From: Shewanella halotolerans
GTDB lineage: Bacteria > Pseudomonadota > Gammaproteobacteria > Enterobacterales > Shewanellaceae
DNA: 64,000 nt
Reading direction: 5' to 3'
Assembly: GCF_019457535.1 (NCBI RefSeq)
Contig: NZ_CP080417.1
Coordinates: 3,162,001-3,226,000 of the forward strand
The notes below the pieces were generated by a model. That model made no database searches, had not been told where the DNA came from, and was given only the letters and a program-made list of their open reading frames with translations. Made by a program: the position numbers and the translations under genes. Of this stretch, positions 43,062 to 52,586 are shown piece after piece. Position 1 is the stretch's first letter. Every line of letters begins with the position of its first letter.

Positions 43062-43555
43062 ACTATCCTCTCAGGTTAATCGAGCACATCAGACTTACGG
43101 TCTAGCCGTAGGACATGCTATTTATTCAGGTAATACGCATTAAAATCGACAGGTGACATGACAGGTGTCGTCGATTGAGGCGCAAAAAGATCGCCTTTAG
43201 CCAGGAAACCTTAACCAATCTATAACAAAAAGGCGAGCGCCTTGTAAATTGGTCTTACCAAATTACGACTAATTGATAAGGGGCTTTCGGTAATTTCACA
43301 ATAAATGGCGACTATTTTTGACGATCACATAAAAAATTAGCCATCAAATCTAGGATTAGATTAAAAACCCCTAACCTGCTTGAAAATTGAATTCACGAAA
43401 ACGAACGAGATCTGATGGGAGATGCAAGATTATGCACTCTGCCTAGCAATTGGTAGGGCAATATTGAAACATGAGCGGGATTGGCATAGGTATGAGCCAG
43501 ATGGCGATAGACTTTGAGCTTTGAACTTCTAACGGCATGGGGAAACAGGCATAAA
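43062..43555. other. oad promoter region with GACAGGTG direct repeat
   Basis: About 500 bases without a gene. Two GACAGGTG copies at 43148-43155 and 43160-43167 are enclosed by ATCGAC (43145-43150) and GTCGAT (43170-43175), giving a combined direct and inverted repeat roughly 90 bases upstream of oadG. This may be an operator. The rest is AT-rich and unassigned. Confidence 0.45.
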
Positions 43556-43583
43556 AAAACCCGCAACCTAAGTTGCGGGTTTT
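43556..43583 (-). terminator. Terminator of the tRNA operon
   Basis: Stem AAAACCCGCAAC/GTTGCGGGTTTT followed by T-run on the minus strand. Confidence 0.88.
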
Positions 43584-43588
43584 AATAA

Positions 43589-43680
43589 TGGCGGAGAAGG
43601 AGGGATTCGAACCCTCGATGGGAGATAAAGCCCATACTCCCTTAGCAGGGGAGCGCCTTCGGCCACTCGGCCACCTCTCC
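43589..43680 (-). tRNA. tRNA-Ser (GCU)
   Basis: A 92-base minus-strand tRNA with encoded CCA, GGAGAGG acceptor arm, long variable arm typical of serine tRNAs, and anticodon loop CTGCTAA (GCU). Last gene of the six-tRNA operon and identical to the first. Confidence 0.96.
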
Positions 43681-43688
43681 GTCTAAAA

Positions 43689-43765
43689 TGGTACGCGTGA
43701 GAGGATTCGAACCTCTGACCGCCTGGTTCGTAGCCAGGTACTCTATCCAGCTGAGCTACACGCGC
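43689..43765 (-). tRNA. tRNA-Arg (ACG)
   Basis: A 77-base tRNA with GCGCGTG acceptor and anticodon loop CTACGAA (ACG, read as inosine). CCA encoded. One of four identical copies. Confidence 0.97.
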
Positions 43766-43819
43766 AAAATTCTAGGCTTTCAAACAAAACGACGGCCAAA
43801 AACCGTCGATTTTTAAATG

Positions 43820-43896
43820 TGGTACGCGTGAGAGGATTCGAACCTCTGACCGCCTGGTTCGTAGCCAGGTACTCTATCCAGCTGAGCTACACGCGC
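43820..43896 (-). tRNA. tRNA-Arg (ACG)
   Basis: Identical 77-base copy of the tRNA-Arg at 43689, separated from it by 54 bases. Confidence 0.97.
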
Positions 43897-43921
43897 ACAG
43901 AATTTTAGGTAAGTTAGGAGA

Positions 43922-43998
43922 TGGTACGCGTGAGAGGATTCGAACCTCTGACCGCCTGGTTCGTAGCCAGGTACTCTATCCAGCTGAGCTACACGCGC
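43922..43998 (-). tRNA. tRNA-Arg (ACG)
   Basis: Third identical 77-base copy of tRNA-Arg(ACG), 25 bases from the previous one. Confidence 0.97.
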
Positions 43999-44035
43999 AT
44001 CTTATATCTATAACCTACTTTTACTGAAAAACAAA

Positions 44036-44112
44036 TGGTACGCGTGAGAGGATTCGAACCTCTGACCGCCTGGTTCGTAGCCAGGTACTCTATCCAGCTG
44101 AGCTACACGCGC
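44036..44112 (-). tRNA. tRNA-Arg (ACG)
   Basis: Fourth identical 77-base copy of tRNA-Arg(ACG), 37 bases from the previous one. The csrA-serV-argVYZQ order of E. coli is conserved here. Confidence 0.97.
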
Positions 44113-44133
44113 CCTGTTTTGTCAGTTAAGAAA

Positions 44134-44225
44134 TGGCGGAGAAGGAGGGATTCGAACCCTCGATGGGAGATAAAGCCCATACTCCCTTAGCAGGGGAGCG
44201 CCTTCGGCCACTCGGCCACCTCTCC
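44134..44225 (-). tRNA. tRNA-Ser (GCU)
   Basis: A 92-base tRNA-Ser(GCU) identical to the copy at 43589. It is the first tRNA of the operon in the direction of transcription, just downstream of the csrA terminator. Confidence 0.96.
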
Positions 44226-44387
44226 GTTTTCTTGGCGCACATATTACTGTTTGAAGAAAATAAGTCAAACCATTTCTCCTAAACAAATTCTGTTTGAGCT
44301 GTTTTTAAGCAGTTATCCCTATTTCCCCTAAGCGCCTGTATGCTATGTCGCCGTTATGGTTAAAAAGCTGTCAGCCAAAAACAAAAA

Positions 44388-44407
44388 AGCCAGCAAACTT
44401 GCTGACT
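44388..44407 (-). terminator. Terminator of csrA
   Basis: Stem AGTCAGCA/TGCTGGCT (one G-U pair) followed on the minus strand by TTTTTTG. Confidence 0.8.
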
Positions 44408-44438
44408 CTTATAGTGTAACGCCGGTTAAATCTATCGC

Positions 44439-44636
44439 TTAAAAATTGCCGCCTTCAGAAGAGCTACCTGACTTTTCAGACTGAATACGCTGATAAATCT
44501 CTTCACGATGAACTGAAACTTCTTTTGGTGCATTGACACCAATACGAACTTGATTACCCTTTACGCCTAAAACGGTGACAGTAACTTCATCACCAATCAT
44601 CAGTGTTTCACCAACACGACGAGTCAATATCAGCAT
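44439..44636 (-). CDS. csrA: Carbon storage regulator CsrA
   Basis: A 65-residue RNA-binding protein, MLILTRRVGETLMIGDEVTV onward, with the conserved VHREEIYQRI near residue 42-51. CsrA dimers bind GGA motifs in mRNA leaders and control carbon flow, motility and biofilm. It lies between alaS and the tRNA operon as in E. coli. AAGGAGC precedes the ATG. Confidence 0.98.
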   Translation of the reverse strand: MLILTRRVGETLMIGDEVTVTVLGVKGNQVRIGVNAPKEVSVHREEIYQRIQSEKSGSSSEGGNF

Positions 44637-44942
44637 TTTTTGCTCCTTTAGTTCCTAATTCTGCTTATACGGCATTATTCCGTTATGACCTTATTATACG
44701 GTCAGCTTAGTACAAATTAATAGTGTTCTGATAAAAAACACCCTTTTATTGCATGTTAATTCGTTTAAATGTGCCGCACATCGCTGATTTATCGGGATCA
44801 GGCATGACAGATAACCAAGATAGTAATGGCAGTCAGTTAAACCAGCATTAAATTTAACACTTTAAACTGTACCTCAGCTTAAGCTTCAATCAATATGGCA
44901 CAAAAAAAGCGCTCATGGAGCGCTTTTTTCTATTGAAGCAAC
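44637..44942. other. alaS-csrA intergenic region with alaS terminator
   Basis: About 306 bases. AGCGCTC/GAGCGCT at 44908-44924 is the alaS terminator (T-run on the minus strand). The rest should hold csrA promoters. No gene; the lysC found here in some relatives is absent. Confidence 0.75.
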
Positions 44943-47567
44943 TTAGGCTAAACGTTCTGACAACCAAGGGATAACAGAATCCAGTGCGCCCGCTAACTTC
45001 TCGGGCTCGCTGCCACCGGCCTGGGCCATGTCTGGGCGTCCACCGCCCTTACCACCCACCTGAGCAGCCACCATAGCCACTAGCTCACCGGCCTTGACCT
45101 TACCAGTCAGGTCTTTGGTGACGCCGGCAATCAGGTTCACCTTGGCATCTCCGGCGATGCCAAGCACAACTATGCCAGATTGCAGCTTCTGCTTAAGCTC
45201 ATCCTGCAGGCCACGCAGTGCACCGGCCTCAACACCTTCCAGCAGCTTAACCAGTACCTTAACGCCAGCAAGCTCCTGAGCCTCCCCGGCCAAATCGGCG
45301 CTGGTCGCGGCCGCTAGCTTATCTTTAAGCTGAGATAGCTCTTTCTCGAGTTGCTTAGTCTTATCCAGCTGGGCTTTGAGCTTAGCCACTACCGAGGCGC
45401 TGTCGCCCTTAAGTAACGCGGCGGCTTGTTCAAGCTGCGCCTGCTGCTCACCCACATAGGCGATTGCAGCCGCCCCTGTGACCGCCTCGATACGACGGAT
45501 ACCGGCTGCGATACCGCCTTCAGAGGTGATCTTAAACAGACCGATATCGCCAGTGCGACCCACATGAGTACCACCACACAGCTCGATAGAGAAATCACCC
45601 ATGGTCACCACACGAACCTGAGAGTCATATTTCTCACCAAACAAGGCCATGGCGCCTTTCTCTTTCGCCTGGTCGATATCCATCACCTCGGCCTTCAGCT
45701 CGTGGTTGCGACGGATCTGAGTGTTAACCAGATCTTCGACCTGCTTGAGCTCTTCACGCTTAACTGCCTCGAAGTGAGAGAAGTCGAAACGCAGACGCTC
45801 AGGCTCAACCAGAGAGCCCTTCTGGCTCACGTGAGTGCCCAGCACCTGACGCAGCGCGGCGTGCAGCAAGTGAGTCACAGAGTGGTTCAACTCGGTGCGA
45901 TGTCTGAGCTTCTTGTCTACTGCAGCGTTAAGGGTTTGACCCATAGCGATACTGCCGGCCTTAACCAGACCTATATGACCCATTGCCTGACCATATTTTT
46001 GCGTGTCCTTCACCTCGAACTCGACACCTTCTGCGCTCAGCTGGCCCTTGTCACCACACTGGCCACCAGATTCGCCATAGAATGGCGTGCTATCGAGCAC
46101 CACCACACCTTGGTCGCCTTCGGCTAGCGCGTCGACCGCCTGACCATCGACATAGAGGCCGATGACCTTGGCTTCGCCATTAAGATCGCTATAACCGCAG
46201 AACTCGGTCTCGGCATCGATCTTCAGGCTGTCGTTGTAATCCGTATCGAACTGACCCGCCGCCTGGGCGCGACTGCGCTGCTCGGCCATGGCCGCTTCGA
46301 AGCCAGCTTCATTGACCGTGATGTCACGCTCGCGGCAGACGTCAGCCGTCAAATCAACCGGGAAACCATAGGTGTCGTACAGCTTAAAGGCGGTCTCGCC
46401 ATCAAGCTCCTTACCCTCTAGCTGGCTCAGGGCATTGTCGAGAATACCAAGACCACGTTCGAGCGTACGCGCAAACTGCTCCTCTTCCGCCTTAAGCGCC
46501 TTTTCGACGATTGCCTGGGTCGCCACTAATTCTTTAGCCGCATCGCCCATCACTTCGATCAGTGTAGGGACCAGCTTGTAGAAGAAGGCCTCGGTAGCAC
46601 CTAGCTTGTTACCATGACGCACGGCGCGGCGGATGATGCGGCGCAATACGTAACCACGGCCCTCGTTTGATGGCATCACGCCATCGGCCACTAAGAAGGC
46701 GCAAGAACGGATATGGTCGGCCACAACACGTAGCGACTTGTTCTCCAGATCGGTCACGCCGAGGATCTCGGCGGTCTTCTTGATCAGTGACTGGAAGATA
46801 TCGATCTCATAGTTTGAGTGGACGCCCTGCATGATGGCAGCGATACGCTCGATGCCCATGCCGGTATCGACAGAAGGCTTAGGCAGCGGATCCATGGTGC
46901 CGTCGGCTTGACGGTTGTATTGCATGAATACTATGTTCCAGATCTCGATAAAGCGGTCACCATCTTCTTCCGGTGTGCCGGGACGGCCGCCCCAGATGTG
47001 TTCGCCGTGATCGTAGAAGATCTCGGTACAAGGGCCGCAAGGACCGGTGTCGCCCATCTGCCAGAAGTTATCAGAGGCGTATGCCGCTCCCTTGTTATCG
47101 CCGATGCGGATGATGTTCTCGGCCGCGACGCCAATCTCTTTGTTCCAGATCTCGAAGGCTTCATCGTCTGTCTCATAGACGGTGACACAAAGGCGCTCTT
47201 TTGGCAGCTTGAGTTCTTCGGTCAGGAAGGTCCAGGCGAAGCGAATCGCATCTTGCTTGAAATAATCACCGAAGCTGAAGTTACCCAGCATCTCGAAGAA
47301 AGTGTGATGACGTGCGGTGTAACCGACATTATCCAGGTCGTTGTGCTTACCACCGGCGCGCACGCAGCGCTGTGCCGTGGTGGCGCGGCTGTAGTCGCGC
47401 TTGTCTTCCCCAAGGAAAACATCTTTAAATTGATTCATCCCTGCGTTGGTAAATAGCAAGGTGGGATCATTGCCAGGTACCAGTGAACTGCTGTCCACAA
47501 CCTGGTGACCGTTTCTGCGGAAAAACTCCAAGAAAGCACTTCTCAGCGCTGCAGTGGTTTGATACAT
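44943..47567 (-). CDS. alaS: Alanyl-tRNA synthetase AlaS
   Basis: An 874-residue class II synthetase. The catalytic core starts FLEFFRRNGHQVVDSSSLVPGNDPTLLFTNAGMNQFKD. The editing domain has HSVTHLLHAALRQVLG with zinc ligands continued in ELCGGTHVGRTGDIG, and the C-terminal oligomerisation domain (coiled coil near 710-760, then the DHHA1-like GGKGGGRPDMAQAGG) completes the normal length. It charges tRNA-Ala and removes mischarged Ser/Gly. Located between recX and csrA. Confidence 0.98.
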   Translation of the reverse strand: MYQTTAALRSAFLEFFRRNGHQVVDSSSLVPGNDPTLLFTNAGMNQFKDVFLGEDKRDYSRATTAQRCVRAGGKHNDLDNVGYTARHHTFFEMLGNFSFGDYFKQDAIRFAWTFLTEELKLPKERLCVTVYETDDEAFEIWNKEIGVAAENIIRIGDNKGAAYASDNFWQMGDTGPCGPCTEIFYDHGEHIWGGRPGTPEEDGDRFIEIWNIVFMQYNRQADGTMDPLPKPSVDTGMGIERIAAIMQGVHSNYEIDIFQSLIKKTAEILGVTDLENKSLRVVADHIRSCAFLVADGVMPSNEGRGYVLRRIIRRAVRHGNKLGATEAFFYKLVPTLIEVMGDAAKELVATQAIVEKALKAEEEQFARTLERGLGILDNALSQLEGKELDGETAFKLYDTYGFPVDLTADVCRERDITVNEAGFEAAMAEQRSRAQAAGQFDTDYNDSLKIDAETEFCGYSDLNGEAKVIGLYVDGQAVDALAEGDQGVVVLDSTPFYGESGGQCGDKGQLSAEGVEFEVKDTQKYGQAMGHIGLVKAGSIAMGQTLNAAVDKKLRHRTELNHSVTHLLHAALRQVLGTHVSQKGSLVEPERLRFDFSHFEAVKREELKQVEDLVNTQIRRNHELKAEVMDIDQAKEKGAMALFGEKYDSQVRVVTMGDFSIELCGGTHVGRTGDIGLFKITSEGGIAAGIRRIEAVTGAAAIAYVGEQQAQLEQAAALLKGDSASVVAKLKAQLDKTKQLEKELSQLKDKLAAATSADLAGEAQELAGVKVLVKLLEGVEAGALRGLQDELKQKLQSGIVVLGIAGDAKVNLIAGVTKDLTGKVKAGELVAMVAAQVGGKGGGRPDMAQAGGSEPEKLAGALDSVIPWLSERLA

Positions 47568-47811
47568 GAAATCATCCTGAATTTGATTATTTTAGCGATG
47601 AAAGCAAAAGGCTCACCGACGATGCTCAGTTAGCCCAGCATTATAAGCAGTCTATAGATGAACAACCAGTGCTTTAGCCGAGGATCCCCAAAGAAAGCGT
47701 AAAAAGCCTGAGTTTCAATTGGGTCTTATAGAGGCTGAGTACTAATGGAGATAAAACGAGATCAGGATAGTGAACTAGAGCCCAGTATTGGTCCTGGTAA
47801 GGATGAGGATA

Positions 47812-48264
47812 TTAGTCGAAGTCTGGGTCGACCTCTAAGGCATAGGCAACCTGATCGAAGCCAAAGCCTTGGGAGAGAAGATAACGCACTCGTTTGGCGC
47901 GCTCTTTCTGATCTTGGATGGGGCCGCTAGTGGCATATTTCTTAGCAGCCTTCTGTCTCGCCAGTTCGAACCAGTCGCAGTCGCTCTGATTGAGGCTAGA
48001 CTCGATAATCTCTTTGGTCAGCCCCTTCTGGGACATAGATTGGCGTATCTTGTTCTGACCATGGCCTTTAGCGATATGAGAGCGCAGCAAGAGCCCGGCA
48101 AACCTGGCATCATCGAGATATCCTTGGCTTTCACATTGACCAAGAACAGCCTCTATCTCGCCATCCAGAAAGCCTTTCTGAGTCAGCTTACTCTTTATCT
48201 GATAGCGGGAATAATCGCGGCGGGCCAGCAGGCTCACCGCGACTTGCATCGCCGACATAGTCAT
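47812..48264 (-). CDS. recX: Regulatory protein RecX
   Basis: A 150-residue, helix-rich protein with tandem three-helix repeats: AVSLLARRDYSRYQIKSKL, EAVLGQCESQGYLDDARFA, and later repeats. RecX caps and inhibits RecA filaments. It is downstream of recA on the same strand and probably shares SOS regulation. Several Met codons at the start (residues 1, 3, 6) leave the exact start uncertain. Confidence 0.93.
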   Translation of the reverse strand: MTMSAMQVAVSLLARRDYSRYQIKSKLTQKGFLDGEIEAVLGQCESQGYLDDARFAGLLLRSHIAKGHGQNKIRQSMSQKGLTKEIIESSLNQSDCDWFELARQKAAKKYATSGPIQDQKERAKRVRYLLSQGFGFDQVAYALEVDPDFD

Positions 48265-48343
48265 TGAGAAACCATAGTCATAACAAAATCATTGTCATTA
48301 CAAAGCCAGAGTCTTAAGGCAAGGCTTAGTTGACTCAGCGAGC

Positions 48344-49405
48344 TTAAAATACTTCACCGGTTTCCAGGTCGACGTTCTCATCGCCTGTGGCCGACTGAGC
48401 CACCGCTTGACCACCGCCAAGCAACATGGCACGTAGTGCCTGGTCGATTTCGGCGCCAATCTCTGGGTTCTCTATCAGGTATTTACCGGCATTGGCACGG
48501 CCCTGGCCAATCTTGTCACCCTTGTAGCTGTACCAGGCGCCTGACTTTTCAATCAGCTTGTGCATCACACCAAGGTCTACCAACTCACCGGTACGGTTAA
48601 TACCTTCACCATAAAGGATCTGGAACTCTGCCTGTTTGAATGGCGCGGCAATCTTGTTCTTCACCACCTTAACGCGAGTCTCGTTACCAATGACCTCTTC
48701 ACGATCCTTGATGGCGCCGGTGCGGCGAATATCCAGACGAACAGAGGCGTAGAACTTAAGTGCGTTACCACCGGTAGTGGTCTCAGGGTTACCGAACATC
48801 ACGCCTATCTTCATACGGATCTGGTTGATGAAGATCAGCAAGGTGTTTGATTGCTTGAGGTTACCCGCTAGCTTACGCATCGCCTGGCTCATCATACGCG
48901 CAGCAAGGCCCATGTGAGAATCACCGATCTCACCCTCAATTTCCGCCTTAGGCGTAAGGGCGGCAACCGAGTCGACGATGATCACGTCGACGGCACCAGA
49001 GCGAGTCAGGGCGTCACAGATCTCAAGCGCCTGTTCACCTGTATCAGGCTGAGAACACAGCAGGTTATCGATATCCACACCGAGTTTTTGTGCATAGATA
49101 GGATCCAGTGCGTGCTCGGCGTCGATGAAGGCACAAACCTTACCTTCACGCTGGGCAGCGGCAATCACTTCCAGTGTCAGGGTGGTTTTACCCGAAGATT
49201 CAGGACCATAGATCTCAACGATACGACCCAGTGGCAGACCGCCTGCACCCAATGCAATGTCAAGCGACAGAGAACCCGTTGAGATAGTCTCAACATCCAT
49301 AGAGCGGTTTTCACCTAACTTCATGATAGAGCCTTTACCAAACTGCTTCTCAATCTGGCCAAGGACCGCGCTCAGGGCTTTCTCTTTATTCGCATCAATC
49401 TTCAT
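48344..49405 (-). CDS. recA: Recombinase RecA
   Basis: A 353-residue protein with Walker A GPESSGKT at 67-74, the loop 2 region GNPETTTGGNALKFYASVRLDIRR, and an acidic C-terminal tail. RecA drives homologous recombination and LexA cleavage. A perfect LexA box lies about 110 bases upstream. Followed by recX. Confidence 0.99.
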   Translation of the reverse strand: MKIDANKEKALSAVLGQIEKQFGKGSIMKLGENRSMDVETISTGSLSLDIALGAGGLPLGRIVEIYGPESSGKTTLTLEVIAAAQREGKVCAFIDAEHALDPIYAQKLGVDIDNLLCSQPDTGEQALEICDALTRSGAVDVIIVDSVAALTPKAEIEGEIGDSHMGLAARMMSQAMRKLAGNLKQSNTLLIFINQIRMKIGVMFGNPETTTGGNALKFYASVRLDIRRTGAIKDREEVIGNETRVKVVKNKIAAPFKQAEFQILYGEGINRTGELVDLGVMHKLIEKSGAWYSYKGDKIGQGRANAGKYLIENPEIGAEIDQALRAMLLGGGQAVAQSATGDENVDLETGEVF

Positions 49406-49735
49406 TCTGCTTTCCTCTCAATCACAGACGCTGCGCTGTGGGGTATCCGTTAAGTTAAAGCCCGCAGACCGTTTCCGCATCGCTTTAGGCTGTCTCAATA
49501 TGCAACCTAGTATACTGTACAATCATACAGTATCAAGTACTGTATGCGATTATTTTTATCCGGCCTTAACCAAAGCCGGTCAAATTTTCCCGAGCGCATT
49601 AGCACTAAATTTATCCAAACAGACAGGATAAATGCGCAACCGCCATCAATTTATTGTTAGTATTGTGGCCATTCATTCTGTGCTGGCCGCAGGGCTATGA
49701 CAGACATTTTTGTAGCAGGATACCTTGGTTAATTC
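49406..49735. other. recA-mutS divergent intergenic region
   Basis: About 330 bases holding the recA promoter with its LexA box and the mutS promoter. No gene is seen. Confidence 0.6.
49513..49532. promoter_or_regulatory. LexA (SOS) box of recA
   Basis: TACTGTACAATCATACAGTA contains the perfect CTGT-N8-ACAG consensus at 49515-49530. It is positioned upstream of recA, as expected for SOS control. Confidence 0.93.
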
Positions 49736-52303
49736 ATGAACGCCGTCGATACTCAACATCTTGAAAAGCACACCCCCATGATGCGTCAATATCTGACGCT
49801 GAAAGCCGAAACACCCGATATGTTGCTTTTTTATCGTATGGGAGATTTTTACGAGCTCTTCTACGACGATGCTAAGCGGGCCTCAGAACTGCTGGGGATC
49901 TCCCTCACGGCGCGTGGCAAGAGTGGCGGCGATCCTATCCCCATGGCAGGCATCCCCTACCATGCGGTGGAAGGCTACCTGGCAAAGCTGGTGCAGCTCA
50001 GGGTATCTGTGGCGATCTGCGAGCAGATAGGCGATCCCGCCACCACCAAGGGGCCGGTAGAACGTAAGATTGTTCGCATCGTCACCCCGGGAACTCTTAC
50101 AGATGAGGCCCTGCTGCAGGAGCGGCAGGACAACCTGCTGGCCGCCGTCTATCACGGCAAGGTGGGTTTTGGTTATGCGACCCTGGATGTCTCATCCGGA
50201 CGCTTCGTGGTCACCGAACTGGCCAGCAAAGAGGCGCTGGAAGCCGAGCTGCAACGCACCAATCCAGCGGAGCTGCTCTACAGCGAAGATTTCAGCGAGC
50301 CGGCTTTGATCGCCTCACTGTCGGGTAAGCGTCGCCGCCCCGAATGGGAGTTCGACTACGACACCAGCTACAAGCTACTGCTGGAACAGTTCGGCACCAA
50401 AGATCTCTATGGCTTTGGCCTGGGAGAAGTCAGGCTATCGCTACAGGCGGCTGGCTGTCTTATCCAGTATGTGAAAGATACCCAGCGGACCGCCCTGCCC
50501 CATATCAACGCCATCACCCGCTTCAATCAGTGCGACAGCATAGTACTGGACGCGGCCACCCGTAAGAATCTGGAGCTGACCCGTAACCTGCAAGGCGGTA
50601 GCGACAACACCCTGGCCTCGGTACTGGATAACACGGCGACCCCCATGGGCAGCCGTATGTTGCAGCGCTGGATCCATGAGCCGCTGCGCAACCATAACAT
50701 CATCCGCGCCCGTCATGATGCCATTGACGAGCTGCTGGACAACGGCTATCACGAGAACCTGCATGAACAGCTAAAAGCCCTGGGCGACATAGAACGTATC
50801 ACGGCGCGTCTGGCCATTCGTAGTGCCCGCCCGCGTGACTTTGCCCGTCTGCGTCAGGCACTAGCCCTGCTGCCCGAGATACAGCAGCAGCTGGCTGACT
50901 GCAACAGCCTGCACCTCAAGGCGCTCTCGAGTCACCTGGGAGACTTCCCCGAGGAGCATGCCTTGCTCAGCCGCGCCATCGTCGACAATCCGCCTATGCT
51001 GATCCGCGACGGCGGCGTGATCAAAGAGGGCTATCACAGCGAGCTAGATGAATGGCGCAAACTCAGCCAGGGAGCGACCGACTACCTCGCCGAGCTGGAA
51101 GCCCGGGAGAAGGCTGCCACCGGCGCCTCGACTCTGAAGGTGGGCTACAACCGGGTGCACGGCTACTACATAGAGGTGAGTCGCCGCGAGTCGGATCTGG
51201 TGCCTATGAGCTACCAGCGCAGACAAACCTTAAAAAATACCGAGCGTTATATCGTCGCCGAGCTTAAAGAGCATGAGGAGAAGGTACTCTCCAGTCAGGG
51301 CAAGGCGCTGGCGTTAGAGAAACAGCTATGGGAAGAACTGTTCGATCTATTAATGCCCCGCCTGCACGAGCTACAGGCCTTCGCCCGCGCCGCCGCCGAG
51401 CTTGATGTGATCACCAACTTTGCCGAGCGCGCCGAGCAGCTGGACTATCACAGGCCAGAACTCACGGCCCAAAGTGGCATAAATATCGAGGCGGGAAGAC
51501 ACCCAGTGGTCGAGCGCGTCAGTCAGACGCCATTTATCGCCAACCCTGTCAGCCTCAACCCGGCGAGGCGCATGCTGATCGTCACCGGTCCTAACATGGG
51601 CGGTAAGTCGACCTATATGCGCCAGGTGGCTCTGATCACCCTTATGGCCCATATAGGTAGCTTCGTACCGGCCCAGAAGGCCGCCATAGGCCCTGTGGAT
51701 CGTATCTTTACCCGTATCGGCGCCGCGGACGATCTCGCCTCCGGCCGCTCGACCTTCATGGTGGAGATGACGGAAACCGCCAACATACTACACAACGCGA
51801 CGCCCGAGAGCCTTGTATTGATGGATGAGATTGGCCGCGGCACCTCGACCTATGATGGCTTATCCCTGGCCTGGTCCGCCGCCGAGCATCTGGCGCAGAA
51901 CTTAAAGTCTATGACCCTGTTTGCCACCCACTATTTTGAGCTAACCCAGCTGCCGGAACAGATGGAAAATGTGGCCAACGTGCACCTCGATGCCATAGAG
52001 CATGACGACACCATCGCCTTCATGCATGCGGTGCAGGAGGGGGCGGCGAGTAAGAGTTACGGCCTTCAAGTCGCGGCGCTGGCTGGTGTTCCGGCCAAGG
52101 TAGTTCAGGCCGCCAAGCACAAGCTGCATCATCTTGAGAGCCGGGATAGAGAGGAGGGGCTCCCTGAACTGAGACAGGCCCAGCTGAGTCTGGCCATGCC
52201 GGAGACCTCACAGGCGCTGGACAGGTTAGATACCATAGATCCCGACAGCCTGACGCCGAGACAGGCGCTGGATCTTCTCTATGAGCTCAAGCAGCTACGC
52301 TAA
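49736..52303 (+). CDS. mutS: DNA mismatch repair protein MutS
   Basis: An 855-residue protein. The N-terminal mismatch-binding domain has the MLLFYRMGDFYELFYDDA motif with its conserved Phe-x-Glu. The ATPase has Walker A TGPNMGGKSTYMRQ near 617-630 and Walker B LVLMDEIGRGTSTYDG, plus ATHYFELTQL. MutS recognises mismatches and recruits MutL. It is divergent from recA and convergent with rpoS, as in Shewanella. A strong terminator follows. Confidence 0.98.
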   Translation: MNAVDTQHLEKHTPMMRQYLTLKAETPDMLLFYRMGDFYELFYDDAKRASELLGISLTARGKSGGDPIPMAGIPYHAVEGYLAKLVQLRVSVAICEQIGDPATTKGPVERKIVRIVTPGTLTDEALLQERQDNLLAAVYHGKVGFGYATLDVSSGRFVVTELASKEALEAELQRTNPAELLYSEDFSEPALIASLSGKRRRPEWEFDYDTSYKLLLEQFGTKDLYGFGLGEVRLSLQAAGCLIQYVKDTQRTALPHINAITRFNQCDSIVLDAATRKNLELTRNLQGGSDNTLASVLDNTATPMGSRMLQRWIHEPLRNHNIIRARHDAIDELLDNGYHENLHEQLKALGDIERITARLAIRSARPRDFARLRQALALLPEIQQQLADCNSLHLKALSSHLGDFPEEHALLSRAIVDNPPMLIRDGGVIKEGYHSELDEWRKLSQGATDYLAELEAREKAATGASTLKVGYNRVHGYYIEVSRRESDLVPMSYQRRQTLKNTERYIVAELKEHEEKVLSSQGKALALEKQLWEELFDLLMPRLHELQAFARAAAELDVITNFAERAEQLDYHRPELTAQSGINIEAGRHPVVERVSQTPFIANPVSLNPARRMLIVTGPNMGGKSTYMRQVALITLMAHIGSFVPAQKAAIGPVDRIFTRIGAADDLASGRSTFMVEMTETANILHNATPESLVLMDEIGRGTSTYDGLSLAWSAAEHLAQNLKSMTLFATHYFELTQLPEQMENVANVHLDAIEHDDTIAFMHAVQEGAASKSYGLQVAALAGVPAKVVQAAKHKLHHLESRDREEGLPELRQAQLSLAMPETSQALDRLDTIDPDSLTPRQALDLLYELKQLR

Positions 52304-52383
52304 GCTTTCGAGCACCTATAAGCTAAGCTATTTGAGCACTTAAAAGTAGCTAGAGCTAAAGCGAGTTACAAAATCTAGACAGC

Positions 52384-52417
52384 AAAAAAGCGCACCATTT
52401 TGGATGCGCTTTTTTTA
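52384..52417. terminator. mutS terminator
   Basis: Stem AAAAAGCGCA/TGCGCTTTTT with T-runs on both strands. It can terminate both mutS and rpoS transcripts. Confidence 0.85.
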
Positions 52418-52586
52418 ATTCTGGGGTCGGCCCTTCAAGACACAGGTTTACACCTTAAGGCGCTTTCCGCGAGTTTCTCCATAAGACGCTAGCATTGCTT
52501 ATCCACCTTTCAGTCTCTACCGACCGCTCACAAAGGCGATAACAAGAAAGCCACGGCAAACCTTTAGCCTACACCCCGATACACTT

